Assembly: GCA_020636005.1 (NCBI GenBank)
Contig: JACJYR010000003.1
Location: 682,001 to 746,000 of the forward strand
Direction: 5' to 3'
DNA from: Lewinellaceae bacterium
Lineage (GTDB): Bacteria > Bacteroidota > Bacteroidia > Chitinophagales > Saprospiraceae
Length of the DNA stretch: 64,000 nt
In this document: positions 34,796-44,400 of the stretch, piece by piece
Layout of the letters: every line of letters starts with the position of its first letter
How positions within the stretch are numbered: position 1 is the stretch's first letter
Program-made: the position numbers and the translations under genes
The notes under the pieces: model-generated
What the model saw: only the letters and a program-made list of their open reading frames with translations
Databases searched by the model: none
What the model was told of the DNA's origin: nothing

Positions 34796-37177
34796 ATGCA
34801 AACCAATACCCAGCAAGCCCATAGCTACCTCGACCAACTCAACACCGTCCAGCGACAGGCTGCTACCGCCACGGAAGGCCCCGTGCTCGTGGTGGCAGGC
34901 CCAGGCTCCGGCAAGACGAGGGTACTCACGTTCCGCATTGCCCATTTGATAGAAAAAGGAGTGGCGCCCTGGGAAATACTCGCCCTCACGTTTACCAACA
35001 AGGCGGCAAGGGAGATGAAGGAGCGGATTGAAAAAGTAGTCGGATCGAGGGCGCACAGGGTTTGGGCGGGCACCTTCCACAGCATTTTCGCCCGCATTTT
35101 AAGGGTGGAAGCAGCGCATATCGGCTACCCTTCCAATTTTACCATTTACGACTCGGACGACACGAAAAGCGTCATCACGGCCATCATCAACGAACTCAAC
35201 CTGAACAAGGAACAGTACAATGTGAACAGCATCCGTGCAAGGATTTCTTCCTGCAAGAGCAACCTGGTGACGCCCAAAATGTACGTGAACGACGCGAGCA
35301 TGATGGAGGAAGACCGACAGGCTAAGCGCCCTTATTTCTACCAGATTTATGAAAAATACGTGGGCAGGTGCAAGCGATCCGGGGCGATGGATTTTGACGA
35401 CCTGCTGTTCAGGCTGTACGAGCTTTTTCAAAACCACCCGGAGGTGACGGACAAGTACCGCAAGAAGTTTCGCTACCTGATGGTGGACGAGTTCCAGGAC
35501 ACAAACTACCTGCAATATGCCATCGTGAAAAAGTTTGTCAGCTACGAGGGCAGCCCCCGCAACATCTGCGTGGTGGGCGATGATGCACAGAGTATTTACG
35601 GCTTCCGGGGGGCGACCATCCAGAACATCCTCGACTACGAAAGCGATTTCAAGCAATATGGCATCCGCACCTTCAAACTGGAAGAAAATTACCGCTCAAC
35701 AGAACACATCGTGCAGGCCGCCAACGAGGTCATCTCCTTCAACCGCCGCCAGATACAGAAGACTATTTTTTCAAACAAAGGCGACGGCCAACTCATCAAA
35801 GTCATCAAAGCCATGACGGACAGCGAGGAGGGCAAGCGGGTCGCCGATTTTATCATCGAACAAAAGAACCGCCACCACCTGGCCAACAAGGAAATCGCCA
35901 TCCTCTACCGCACCAATTCCCAGTCGAGGGTTTTCGAGGAATGGCTGCGCCATTTCAACATTACCTACAAGGTGTTCGGCGGCATGTCGTTTTACCAAAG
36001 AAAAGAGGTGAAAGACATCATTGCCTACCTGCGCCTGGCCATCAACCAGCGGGACGACGAGGCGCTGCGCCGGGTGATCAACTACCCCAGCCGAAAGATT
36101 GGCAAAACGACCATCGAGAAATTGAGCGCTGCGGCCGACCAGGCTGGGCGGCCTATTTGGGAAATATTGCCTTCTATCGACCTGCCCGGCCAGGCTCGTA
36201 ATGCCATTGACGGCTTCGTGGCCTTGATTGAGGATTTTGCTGAAAAAGCCCAAACACTCGATGCGCACACCATGGCCGAGTACATTGCCCGCCGCTCCCG
36301 CCTGATGGACGAATTGAAACAGGACACGACCGTGGAAGGCATTGGCCGCCTCGACAACGTGACGAGCCTGTTGGACGGTATCAAAACCTTCGTGGAAGAC
36401 GATGTGGTAGTGGTGGACGGCGGACGGGAGACGGAGGACGGGGACGAAGAGTTTTTGTTGCCAATGACTGATCCAACGGACAAATCCCTGGCTGCTTATC
36501 TGCAAAATATCGCCTTGATGACCGACCTGGATACCGACGATGGCAATACGGACTACGTGACCTTGATGTCTGTCCACTCGGCCAAGGGGCTGGAGTTCAA
36601 AAGCGTCTTTGTTGCCGGCATGGAGGAGCAGTTGTTTCCTTCGTTTATGAGCATGGACACGCCAGAGGGACTGGACGAGGAGCGCCGGCTTTTTTATGTG
36701 GCCATCACGAGGGCTGAGCAGTTCCTCACGCTCAGCTATGCTGCCAGCCGCTACCGCTACGGGCAGGAGCGCTACAACCCGCCGAGCCGTTTTTTGGATG
36801 AAATAAACCTGGAACACCTGGATGCGGCTACCCCCGTCGGCAGCCAGGCGAAGGTGCCTTATGGCAGGTTTGAGCAGGCAGCTTTTAACGGGGGGGCAAC
36901 GGTTAAAACAACCTCTGGGGTCACCGGCAATTTCAAGCCCCGTGGTGCCTCCCAACAAAACGTGCTGAGGGCTGACCCCAAAACCTTTAAGCCGAGCCCT
37001 GCTGACCAAATCCAGGCGGGCATGAAAGTCATGCACCTGAAATTCGGCGAAGGCAAAGTGCTGGCCATTGACGGGGCCAAGGACAAGCGCATGGCGACCA
37101 TTTTCTTCAACGACCTGGAGGTGGACAAACAGAAACGGATCATGTTGAAATTTGCGAAGCTGGAGATAGTGGGGTGA
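34796..37177 (+). CDS. pcrA: UvrD/PcrA-family DNA helicase
   Basis: A 793-aa superfamily 1A helicase with all motifs: Walker A GPGSGKT (residues about 36-42), Ia TFTNKAAREMKERI, II VDEFQDTN, III GDDAQSIYGFRGA, IV LEENYRST, V SVHSAKGLEFK and VI FYVAITRAE. The C-terminus (FGEGKVLAIDGAKDKRMATI) is the Tudor-like domain of PcrA/UvrD that contacts RNA polymerase in relatives. Roles are in nucleotide excision repair and clearing replication blocks. ATG 34796 is chosen over the TTG three bases upstream. A uracil-DNA glycosylase-like gene converges on it, giving a small repair neighbourhood. Confidence 0.93.
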   Translation: MQTNTQQAHSYLDQLNTVQRQAATATEGPVLVVAGPGSGKTRVLTFRIAHLIEKGVAPWEILALTFTNKAAREMKERIEKVVGSRAHRVWAGTFHSIFARILRVEAAHIGYPSNFTIYDSDDTKSVITAIINELNLNKEQYNVNSIRARISSCKSNLVTPKMYVNDASMMEEDRQAKRPYFYQIYEKYVGRCKRSGAMDFDDLLFRLYELFQNHPEVTDKYRKKFRYLMVDEFQDTNYLQYAIVKKFVSYEGSPRNICVVGDDAQSIYGFRGATIQNILDYESDFKQYGIRTFKLEENYRSTEHIVQAANEVISFNRRQIQKTIFSNKGDGQLIKVIKAMTDSEEGKRVADFIIEQKNRHHLANKEIAILYRTNSQSRVFEEWLRHFNITYKVFGGMSFYQRKEVKDIIAYLRLAINQRDDEALRRVINYPSRKIGKTTIEKLSAAADQAGRPIWEILPSIDLPGQARNAIDGFVALIEDFAEKAQTLDAHTMAEYIARRSRLMDELKQDTTVEGIGRLDNVTSLLDGIKTFVEDDVVVVDGGRETEDGDEEFLLPMTDPTDKSLAAYLQNIALMTDLDTDDGNTDYVTLMSVHSAKGLEFKSVFVAGMEEQLFPSFMSMDTPEGLDEERRLFYVAITRAEQFLTLSYAASRYRYGQERYNPPSRFLDEINLEHLDAATPVGSQAKVPYGRFEQAAFNGGATVKTTSGVTGNFKPRGASQQNVLRADPKTFKPSPADQIQAGMKVMHLKFGEGKVLAIDGAKDKRMATIFFNDLEVDKQKRIMLKFAKLEIVG

Positions 37178-37229
37178 GTACTTTTAAGCAGTCGCATTTG
37201 AAATTAATAAATCGTGCTTTCCTCAAAAT

Positions 37230-37808
37230 TCACGCTAAAACCTCACGAGCCTTTTTTTTCAAAAAAGGTAAGACTTCCTCGCCAAACCAGGGATTCCTCT
37301 TCTCCCATATCTGGTTTCTCGGCGAAGGGTGCGGCAGCGGCAGATAGGCCGGTAAATATTCCTTCCAGTTCCTGACTGTTTCCGTCAATGTTTTACCCCG
37401 TTTTTCTTTTAAATACCGCTCCTGTGAATACTGGCCAAATAATAATGTCAATTGAATATCTATCATCAACTTGATCAATACATCGTGCCACAAAGGGGCA
37501 CATTCCGGACGGGGAGGCAGATCACCCGATTTGCCCGTTCCGGGATAGCAGAAGCCCATCGGCAATAAAGCAAAAATTTCAGGATTGTAAAAAGTGGCAT
37601 CGTCCACGCCGAGCCAATGGCGGAGGCGCTTCCCGCTGGCATCGTCCCAGGGAATGCCCGTTTCGTGGACTTTCCAGCCGGGCGCCTGGCCAATGATGAG
37701 GATTTTTGCTTTTGGGTGGACGGTGAAAACGGGGTTGACGCCATGCGGGAGGTACTGGGCACAGATGGTGCAGGATCGGGCCTGTTCGATTGGGCTATTG
37801 TCTTTCAT
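37230..37808 (-). CDS. Uracil-DNA glycosylase family protein
   Basis: A 192-aa protein with the UDG-like fold: motif 1 LIIGQAPGWKVHETGIPW and the late LPLPHPSPRNQIW, which supplies the catalytic-loop His. An N-terminal CTICAQYLPHG pair of cysteines is present, but I do not see the full four-cysteine Fe-S set of family 4 enzymes. Motif 1 has GQAPG where family 1 has the catalytic Asp (GQDPY), so activity on uracil is not assured; other bases or structures are possible. It is cytoplasmic and converges on the helicase gene. Confidence 0.78.
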   Translation of the reverse strand: MKDNSPIEQARSCTICAQYLPHGVNPVFTVHPKAKILIIGQAPGWKVHETGIPWDDASGKRLRHWLGVDDATFYNPEIFALLPMGFCYPGTGKSGDLPPRPECAPLWHDVLIKLMIDIQLTLLFGQYSQERYLKEKRGKTLTETVRNWKEYLPAYLPLPHPSPRNQIWEKRNPWFGEEVLPFLKKKAREVLA

Positions 37809-37859
37809 TGGAAAAGCTATACTAAAACACGGATGGTTTTATCGGTTTGCTATTAGCTG

Positions 37860-37894
37860 TTGGCAGTTGGCCATTGGCTTTTGCCAACTGCCAA
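37860..37894. repeat. Inverted repeat upstream of the UDG-like gene
   Basis: TTGGCAGTTGG (37860-37870) and CCAACTGCCAA (37884-37894) form a perfect 11-bp stem with a 13-nt loop, followed by further GGCC/CAAAAGCC pairing. There is no T-run. It lies about 50 bp from the start codon. Confidence 0.6.
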
Positions 37895-38056
37895 AGGCCA
37901 AAAGCCATCAGCGTACAGAATAATATGACTTGATGGGAACGCGGATGGAGCGGCTTGGACAGATCGACACGGATAGGATGCGCCACGCTCGAAAAATCTG
38001 TGTCAACCGTCCAATCCGTTAAATCCGTGTTCCAATACTATCCAATTTTGGAAAAT

Positions 38057-39349
38057 CTAAATGGAAGATACTTCCTGCCCTTTGATTCCGAAATCTATCC
38101 CATCCCGGCATTCTGTTTTTACAAAATAACCCACCACGGCAAGCGACAGCCCGAAATAAACAGCCAACAAATAAGCCCCACCCGGCAACAATTCATTTAA
38201 ACCAAACCAATCCATGCCCTGCCACCAGATTAGGCCAAGTCCGAAGGCGGCACGAACTGCCTCCGTTGCCAGTGCCCACCTGGATTTATCCATCAAAGTG
38301 GTGTAGCTGAAAACGCTCACGAACAAAAAAGCGCCATAAATGAAAATGCCGGGCATTCCGATGCCTGCAATACGGTTGAACAGGTAAAACATGAGGGCCA
38401 GGGTGATGCCCAATTGAACCCAGGACCACAGCAGGAGCGGCTGCGAAGGTTTGGTTTCGTATTTTGAAAAAGTGGTGAAGTCGTCCACTATGTTAACGGG
38501 GTATTTTTCGGCCATGTCGGCGGGCCGCCAGCCCGTGGGCATGAACCAGATGCGCAGTTTGTCCCACCAGTTGCTGGTGCGCAGGGCGTCAAGGAAAAGC
38601 AGGCTGAAATGCTGGAAATTGATGAGGATGGGGTTCCACGTATGCACGGGGCGCTTCACGCCATAGACGGGCGGCACGCCGGCCAGTTCGGGCTGGAAGG
38701 TGCCGAAAAGTTTGTCCCAGATGATAAGGATTTGGCCATAGTTGCGGTCGAGGTATTGGGGGTTCATGGCATGGTGTACCCGGTGGTGCGAAGGGGTGAC
38801 GAGGAAGCGTTCCAGGAAGCCCATTTTCCCAATGAGCCGGGTGTGGTACCAAAACTGGGCGAACAAATGGATAGGCGCAATGATGGCGATGACTTTAGCC
38901 GGAACACCCAGCAACGCCGCCGGGAACATGAGGATAGCGAAATAGGAAAACGCCTCTGAAATGCTCTGCCGCAGCGCACAGGCCAGGTTGAACTCCTCGC
39001 TGCTGTGGTGGATGATGTGGCGGTTCCAGAGAAAGTTGATTTCGTGTTCAAAACGGTGCATCCAGTATCCAGCGAAGTCTTTGGCGATGAAGGCCAGCAC
39101 GACGACCAGCCAGGTGGTTTTTATTTCAAAAATGGCCACCTGTTTCACCAGCCAGGAATAGCTGATGATGACGACGGTCAGGCCTAATACGTCCTTCACC
39201 ACGTTGGTCACGCCGCTGCTCAGGCTGGCGATGGTGTCCGCACCCCGGTTGACCTGAATGCCCCGGTATTTGGCCACGGCAGCCTCGATGAGGATGAGCA
39301 GCACGAAAAATGGGATGGCTATGTTCAATGCTTGGGCATAGGTTTCCAT
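38057..39349 (-). CDS. Sterol desaturase / fatty acid hydroxylase family membrane enzyme
   Basis: A 430-aa membrane protein. The di-iron histidine clusters of the family are present: HRFEHE (about 98-103), HIIHHSSEEFN and HRVHHAMNP. Several transmembrane helices surround them, and a C-terminal extension of about 130 residues with four more helices follows the catalytic core. Members hydroxylate or desaturate lipid chains using oxygen; the substrate cannot be told from sequence. A TATATTTG -7 box lies 19 bp before the start. It is divergent from a small lipoprotein gene. Confidence 0.9.
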   Translation of the reverse strand: METYAQALNIAIPFFVLLILIEAAVAKYRGIQVNRGADTIASLSSGVTNVVKDVLGLTVVIISYSWLVKQVAIFEIKTTWLVVVLAFIAKDFAGYWMHRFEHEINFLWNRHIIHHSSEEFNLACALRQSISEAFSYFAILMFPAALLGVPAKVIAIIAPIHLFAQFWYHTRLIGKMGFLERFLVTPSHHRVHHAMNPQYLDRNYGQILIIWDKLFGTFQPELAGVPPVYGVKRPVHTWNPILINFQHFSLLFLDALRTSNWWDKLRIWFMPTGWRPADMAEKYPVNIVDDFTTFSKYETKPSQPLLLWSWVQLGITLALMFYLFNRIAGIGMPGIFIYGAFLFVSVFSYTTLMDKSRWALATEAVRAAFGLGLIWWQGMDWFGLNELLPGGAYLLAVYFGLSLAVVGYFVKTECRDGIDFGIKGQEVSSI

Positions 39350-39367
39350 CTATTTCGAGTTTTTTTG

Positions 39368-39375
39368 CAAATATA
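39368..39375 (-). promoter_or_regulatory. -7 box of the sterol desaturase family gene
   Basis: Minus-strand TATATTTG, a full TAnnTTTG match just before the start codon at 39349, implying a leader of about 10-15 nt. Confidence 0.5.
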
Positions 39376-39418
39376 GGGGTTTGGGAGCGCATTGGGGGGT
39401 GTATGTTCAGGGGATGTT

Positions 39419-39426
39419 TACTTTTG
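39419..39426 (+). promoter_or_regulatory. -7 box of the lipoprotein gene at 39472
   Basis: TACTTTTG, a full TAnnTTTG match, 45 bp before the ATG. Confidence 0.5.
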
Positions 39427-39471
39427 TGATGGCCGCAAGCCGGCATTTTATAGACCGCAAAATCAACAGCA

Positions 39472-40116
39472 ATGAAATATACTGCTTTCCTTTTAACCAT
39501 TGGTTGGTGCCTGATTTCCTGCCATCCGGGCACCCAGCCACCATCCGGGGAGCGCACGCTCCAATCTTATTTCAAAGCCATCGAACCTGCTGATACCCTG
39601 CGCTTTGAAGTGGCAAACGAGGATTGGGCCTCAGCGGGCGACACCCTTCCCAACAGCCTCTTTTTCAGCCAGATGGAGACCCGCATCATGAACCACGTGC
39701 CTTACTTTGACAATTCCGGCCAACTGGTGGTCAAAGCGGAAAGCCGCTTTCCCCTTACCGACAACGTGGAAGCCTACCTGGTGGATATGATCCAGGGCTG
39801 GTACCGGCACAAGTCCCTTTTCCTCTACGACCGGCAAAAAAAGGAATTCACCGATAGGCTCACAGTGGCCGACTTCTTCGGCGGCGACGGCGGCCAAATT
39901 CTCACCGGCAGCTACCTGCTCGACTACGACGGAGACGGCGACAAAGACCTCGTCCACCGGGAAATGGAGCATTGGATCATCCTGGACGACGAAAATACGA
40001 GGGATACGCTGGCGGAGTCTGCTGCCCTGCTGCTGTGGGACGGGAAGGGGTTTAAAGAGGTGGAGGCTGACTCAGCCAGCCTGGTGAAGGGGTTTCCGGT
40101 GACCAGTATCTGGTAG
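39472..40116 (+). CDS. Hypothetical lipoprotein
   Basis: A 214-aa protein with a lipoprotein signal (MKYTAFLLTIGWCLISCHPG; lipobox LISC, Cys17). The mature part is soluble and acidic. A segment LLDYDGDGDKDLVHREMEHW contains a DxDGDGDxD calcium-loop-like motif of the type found in VCBS/FG-GAP repeats. No other known domain is seen. Probably sits in the periplasm or on the surface. Confidence 0.7.
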   Translation: MKYTAFLLTIGWCLISCHPGTQPPSGERTLQSYFKAIEPADTLRFEVANEDWASAGDTLPNSLFFSQMETRIMNHVPYFDNSGQLVVKAESRFPLTDNVEAYLVDMIQGWYRHKSLFLYDRQKKEFTDRLTVADFFGGDGGQILTGSYLLDYDGDGDKDLVHREMEHWIILDDENTRDTLAESAALLLWDGKGFKEVEADSASLVKGFPVTSIW

Positions 40117-40254
40117 GAAGCGTAAAATGTAGTTCCCCCCATATATTTGGACAATAAGTTAAGTCGATCAATCCGCATGTATGTAGTCTGGTACTTACGT
40201 CAATTGGTATGGACAGGCGACCACTTGCCACAAATTGGGATTCCAAGCATTTTT

Positions 40255-41403
40255 TTACTTAAACACCTTTCCAAACCGCTCCCCCAATGTCCCCAAACGT
40301 TCCACAGGCTCGTTGCTGAATACTATCCTGATAAACTGCCCACTGTTTTGCCGGCCCCAGTGGGTCATCGGCGTGACGGCCACTTTCCCTTTTTGCAGGA
40401 GCAGTTCCGATGCCTTGGCAGCATCCATTTCGAAAGGGGAAACATCCAGCAACTGCGACCAGCCGCCAGCGGCAGGTACCATCGGATAGTTTTCCAACTG
40501 TTCATTGACCACATCCCGCCTTTTTTCCCAGGTGGCCAATACTTGCTGGAAAGCTGATGCTTTTTCCGATAGCGCTTCCAGTGCGCCTGCCTGTGCGATG
40601 CCGGTCGGGGTGACGGTATTGTAAATGTGTACCCTGGCTATGTCGTCAATCAGTGGCCGGGGGGCCACTACCCAACCAATGCGCCAGCCTATCATGCGGT
40701 ATTCCTTGGAAACAGACCCGATGATGACCGTGCGCTCTGCCATACCTTCCAGGGTGGCGGGATGGATGGGCTGTCGCTGGTCGAACAGGATACGCTCCAT
40801 GGCTGCATTGTAGATCAGCCATAGGTCATAGTCAAGGCAGATTTTGGACAGTGTTTTCCATTCGTGGAGGCTCAGCACCGCACCGGACGGCATGGAGGGG
40901 TTCATCAGAAAAACAGCTTTGGTATTGCGGGTAATGGCCTTTTTCAATGCTTCCAAATCCAGCCGCCATTCATTTTCTACTTGCATAAAAGGCACCAGTC
41001 TTGGCAATCCGCCCGCCAATTGCACCCGGTATATCATTCCTGCATAGGTAGGATCGGTCATGATAACTTCCTCACCTGGGTCAATAGTGGCCATTAATGC
41101 GTCGAACATCCCCTCCGTACCGCCGCAGGTAATGAGGACATTATCGGCGGTGTATTGCTGGTTGGCCTGGCGGTTCAGCTTGTCGGCAATGCCTTGCCGC
41201 AATGCTTGCTGGCCGATAAAAGGAAGGTAGCTGTTATGTTCGTCGAGGCCAACGGCGGCTTTGGTAGCTTCGACGGCGGCCTTTGGTGGCGGGAGGTCGG
41301 TATCCAGGTTTTCCAGTCGCAGGATATCGGGGTCACTGCCGGCGGCACGGGCAACCTGATCGATGGAAAACCCCGGTATGTTGTTGAGGCGATGTACGGG
41401 CAT
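40255..41403 (-). CDS. Class I/II aminotransferase-fold PLP enzyme with altered cofactor residues
   Basis: A 382-aa fold type I protein from ATG 41403 (MPVHRLNNIPG); the frame is open to 41445. It has the N-terminal YLPFIGQQALRQGIADK region, TCGGTEGMFDALMATIDPGE, and the Schiff-base lysine in SVSKEYRMIGWRIGW. Three positions that normally hold the PLP ring differ: NPxNPxG reads NPSMPSG (Asn to Met), and the SDEIY-type segment reads YNAAMERI (Asp to Asn, Tyr to Met). Loss of the pyridine-nitrogen Asp should change chemistry or weaken transamination. Substrate unknown. It converges on the lipoprotein gene. Confidence 0.82.
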   Translation of the reverse strand: MPVHRLNNIPGFSIDQVARAAGSDPDILRLENLDTDLPPPKAAVEATKAAVGLDEHNSYLPFIGQQALRQGIADKLNRQANQQYTADNVLITCGGTEGMFDALMATIDPGEEVIMTDPTYAGMIYRVQLAGGLPRLVPFMQVENEWRLDLEALKKAITRNTKAVFLMNPSMPSGAVLSLHEWKTLSKICLDYDLWLIYNAAMERILFDQRQPIHPATLEGMAERTVIIGSVSKEYRMIGWRIGWVVAPRPLIDDIARVHIYNTVTPTGIAQAGALEALSEKASAFQQVLATWEKRRDVVNEQLENYPMVPAAGGWSQLLDVSPFEMDAAKASELLLQKGKVAVTPMTHWGRQNSGQFIRIVFSNEPVERLGTLGERFGKVFK

Positions 41404-41458
41404 GGGGAAAATGAGAAATGAGAAATTGTGGTGCCTATCACCCAATTTAGTGAACCAA

Positions 41459-44400
41459 TCAATTCGAACCGCCCTTTTTCTTGGCCAATTCTTCTTCCAG
41501 CTTTTTGATCTGGGCTTCCAATTCCTTGCGTTTTGCGGTCAGGTCAGCTGTCTTGGCTTGTTCGTCCGACTGTTTTTGCCGTTCGGCTTCCACTTGTTTG
41601 GCAACGTCCTCTTTCACTTTCGTTATTTGGGCAGTTGCCTGTTGCTTAGCATCGTAAATAGCATCGGTAGCTTCTTGTTTGGCCTTGTTGATTTCTTCGA
41701 GGGACTGCTTGCGGGCATCTTCGGCCTCGGCATTGTACTGGGATTTCTTATCGGCGGTCTCTTTTTGAATTTTGGCCAGTTCGTCTTTCGATTGTTGGCG
41801 GGCTGCTTCGATTTCTTTTCTGGACTGGGCTTCAGCTTCGGCAGCTTGTTTGGAATACTGTTGAATCAGGGCGTTGGACTGTTGCTGTGCCTGGGTGATC
41901 TGCTTCTGCGAATTGGCTTCAGCCTCGGCTACTTTGGCGCTCAGCTCGTTTAGTTTGGACTGCATGTCCTGGGTGGCCTGTGCGATGGCTTCCTGCGCCT
42001 GTTTTTGAGTGGCGGCCACTTCTTTGGCGGCCATCTCTTTGGCGGTAGCTATCTTTTCGGCGGCATCCTTCCGTGCATTCAGGACTTCCAGTGCCGATGC
42101 TTCTTTCTGTTTGGATGCCTCCTCCCTGGCTGCCTTGATTTCGTTGGCGGTTTGTTCTTTGGCGGCAGCGATTTCACGGGCAGCGCTTTCCCGGGATGCT
42201 GCCACTTCCCCTGCCAATTTCTGCCTTTCCGTAGCGGCGTTTTCCCTTGCCACCCTGACCGACTCTGCTTCCTCCTGCTTTACCTTGGAAATATTTTCCG
42301 CTGCACTGCGCTTTGATTCAGCCACTTCATTGGCACTTTGCTGGGCTGCCAAAGCGGCCTGTTCCTTTGCCTTGGCAATTTCATTAGCGGCGTTCTCGCG
42401 GGCGGCGGCTATCTCACGGGCGGCATTCTCGCGGGCAGACACCACCTCCCCGGTAGTTGTCTCTTTGGCTTCTTTTTCCTTTGCTTTCGCATCCGCTACC
42501 GATTTGGCCGCTTCTTCCTGAATTGCTTTGATGCGATCCTGGGCTGTGGTCTGGGCAGTGGCGACTTCCGTGGCGTACTGCTGTTTGGCGGATTCGGAGT
42601 TTTTCACCGCTTCCTGCACGTTTTGGGTGGCTATTTCCTTTGCTTTTGAGATTTCGCCGGCGGCTCTTTCCTTGGCCTTGGCGACCTCTTCGGCTGCTTG
42701 TTGTTTTATTTTTTGTTCGTTGGCCTTGGCGTCTTCAATGGCCTTGGCCACCTCTGCCTGTATGCGGGCCATTTCCGCTTCGGCATTTTTTCGGGCAGTG
42801 GCAATTTCTTCCTGAATTTTTTGTTGTTCGGCTGCCGATCTTTGCCGGGCAGCGGCTACTTGTTCCGCTTCCTGCTGGATGATTTCCTGGATCTTTTTGG
42901 CGGCTTCGTCCTGGGCGGCTTTCACTACTTCTGCTGACTTCAACTTTTCAGCTTCAGCGGCTTTTTTGGCGGCTATTACTTCTTCGGCTGAGGCTTGCCT
43001 GGCTTTTGCCACCTCCTCCCCTGCCCTGCTTTTCTCTTCTGCTACTTGTTGCTGTGAAAGGTTGATTTCTTCTGCTGCCCGCTTTTTGGTTGCAGAAACT
43101 TCTAAGGCAGCCGACTCTTTTTGCCTGGCCACATCCTCCTGCATCTGCCCGATGGTGTTTGCATTCTGTTCCTTGATACGAGCCAGTTCTTCTGCAGCTT
43201 TGCGCCTTGCCTCGGCTACCTCAAAGGCCGCCTTTTCTTTTTCAAGCACGGCGTTTTCCCTGATCCGGGCTACTTCTGCAGCCGTTTCCTCCTGGGTTTT
43301 AAGGATGAGTTCTGCAGCCGTTTTTTTCGAGCCTACTACTTCGTCAGTGGTTCGTTCCCGTTCATTGTTGGCGGCCTTCCTGGCTTGATCAACCTGCTGG
43401 GCGCTTTCCTCCCGGATGCGAGTGAGTTCAGCAGCAGAGGTTTCCCTGGCATTGGCAATTTCATCGGCATACTGGAGCTTGGCCAACTCCATGTTTTCCT
43501 GTGTTTTCTTCACCGCTTCGGCTGCCAGTGCCCTGGCAGCAGCCACTTGTTCTGCCGCTTCCAGTTTTGTTTTCTGGATTTCGTCGGCGGCCCGTTGTCT
43601 CGCTTCCTGCACGCTGATGTTTATCTTTTCGATTTCACCGGATGCCTTTTCCTTGGATTCCATCACGCTGGCCACGCTTTCAGCTTTGGCCGTATTGATC
43701 TCTTCCTGCGATTTCTTTCTGGCTTCCAGCACTTCCTGGGCATATTTGGTTTTCTCTTCCTGCGCCTTGGCCCTGGCCTGGGAGATTTCATCTTGTATCT
43801 GCGACTTGTACTTTTCCAGTTTGTCATTCTCCGCCGCTATCTCATCCTTGACCCGTTTTTTCGTTTGGCGCAGTTCTTCGTACAGGTCTGCCAACTCCTG
43901 GTCGTTAAGTTGGCTGATGTCAGCCACCCGCCGGGTACCGCCTTGAGGACTGCTGCCCGAAACGCCCGAAGAAGTTTTACTAATGGGGTCATTTTCATTA
44001 GAACCCAGGCCAGGGTTGGAAAGCGGCATATCATTGACCATCTCCTTGTTCAATTTTTGGTAAAAACAGGAGGCCATCATTTTCAAGTCTGCCTGGCGGT
44101 TGGAGTTGACCGTAAACTTCAGCATCTGGTTTTTCACGTTGTTGCGAATGAAAATCACGCTCATCAGGCTACTGGCAAACCATTCTACTGCCGACAGGTC
44201 GAGCTGTAAGGTGTTTTGGTGGACGGGCGTGCCGCCGTCCTTTACCATTTCCCCCATTTCCACAAAGCGGTAGCTGCGCCGGACCTGGTTCTCGTCTATG
44301 AAAATCAGCTCGTCATTTTGGTTGAACAACTCGCCCCCCTTTGAATAGACCCTGGCCACGATGCCGTTATTGTCGTTCCTGAAATCTATGCTATAGGTAT

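Noticed and set aside
43121..44209. Long open frame (362 codons) on the plus strand opposite the coiled-coil gene, with several others nearby
   Set aside because: The repetitive Ala/Glu codons of the real gene leave the other strand open. The reading is Leu/Phe/Gly-rich and low-complexity, with no protein-like pattern.
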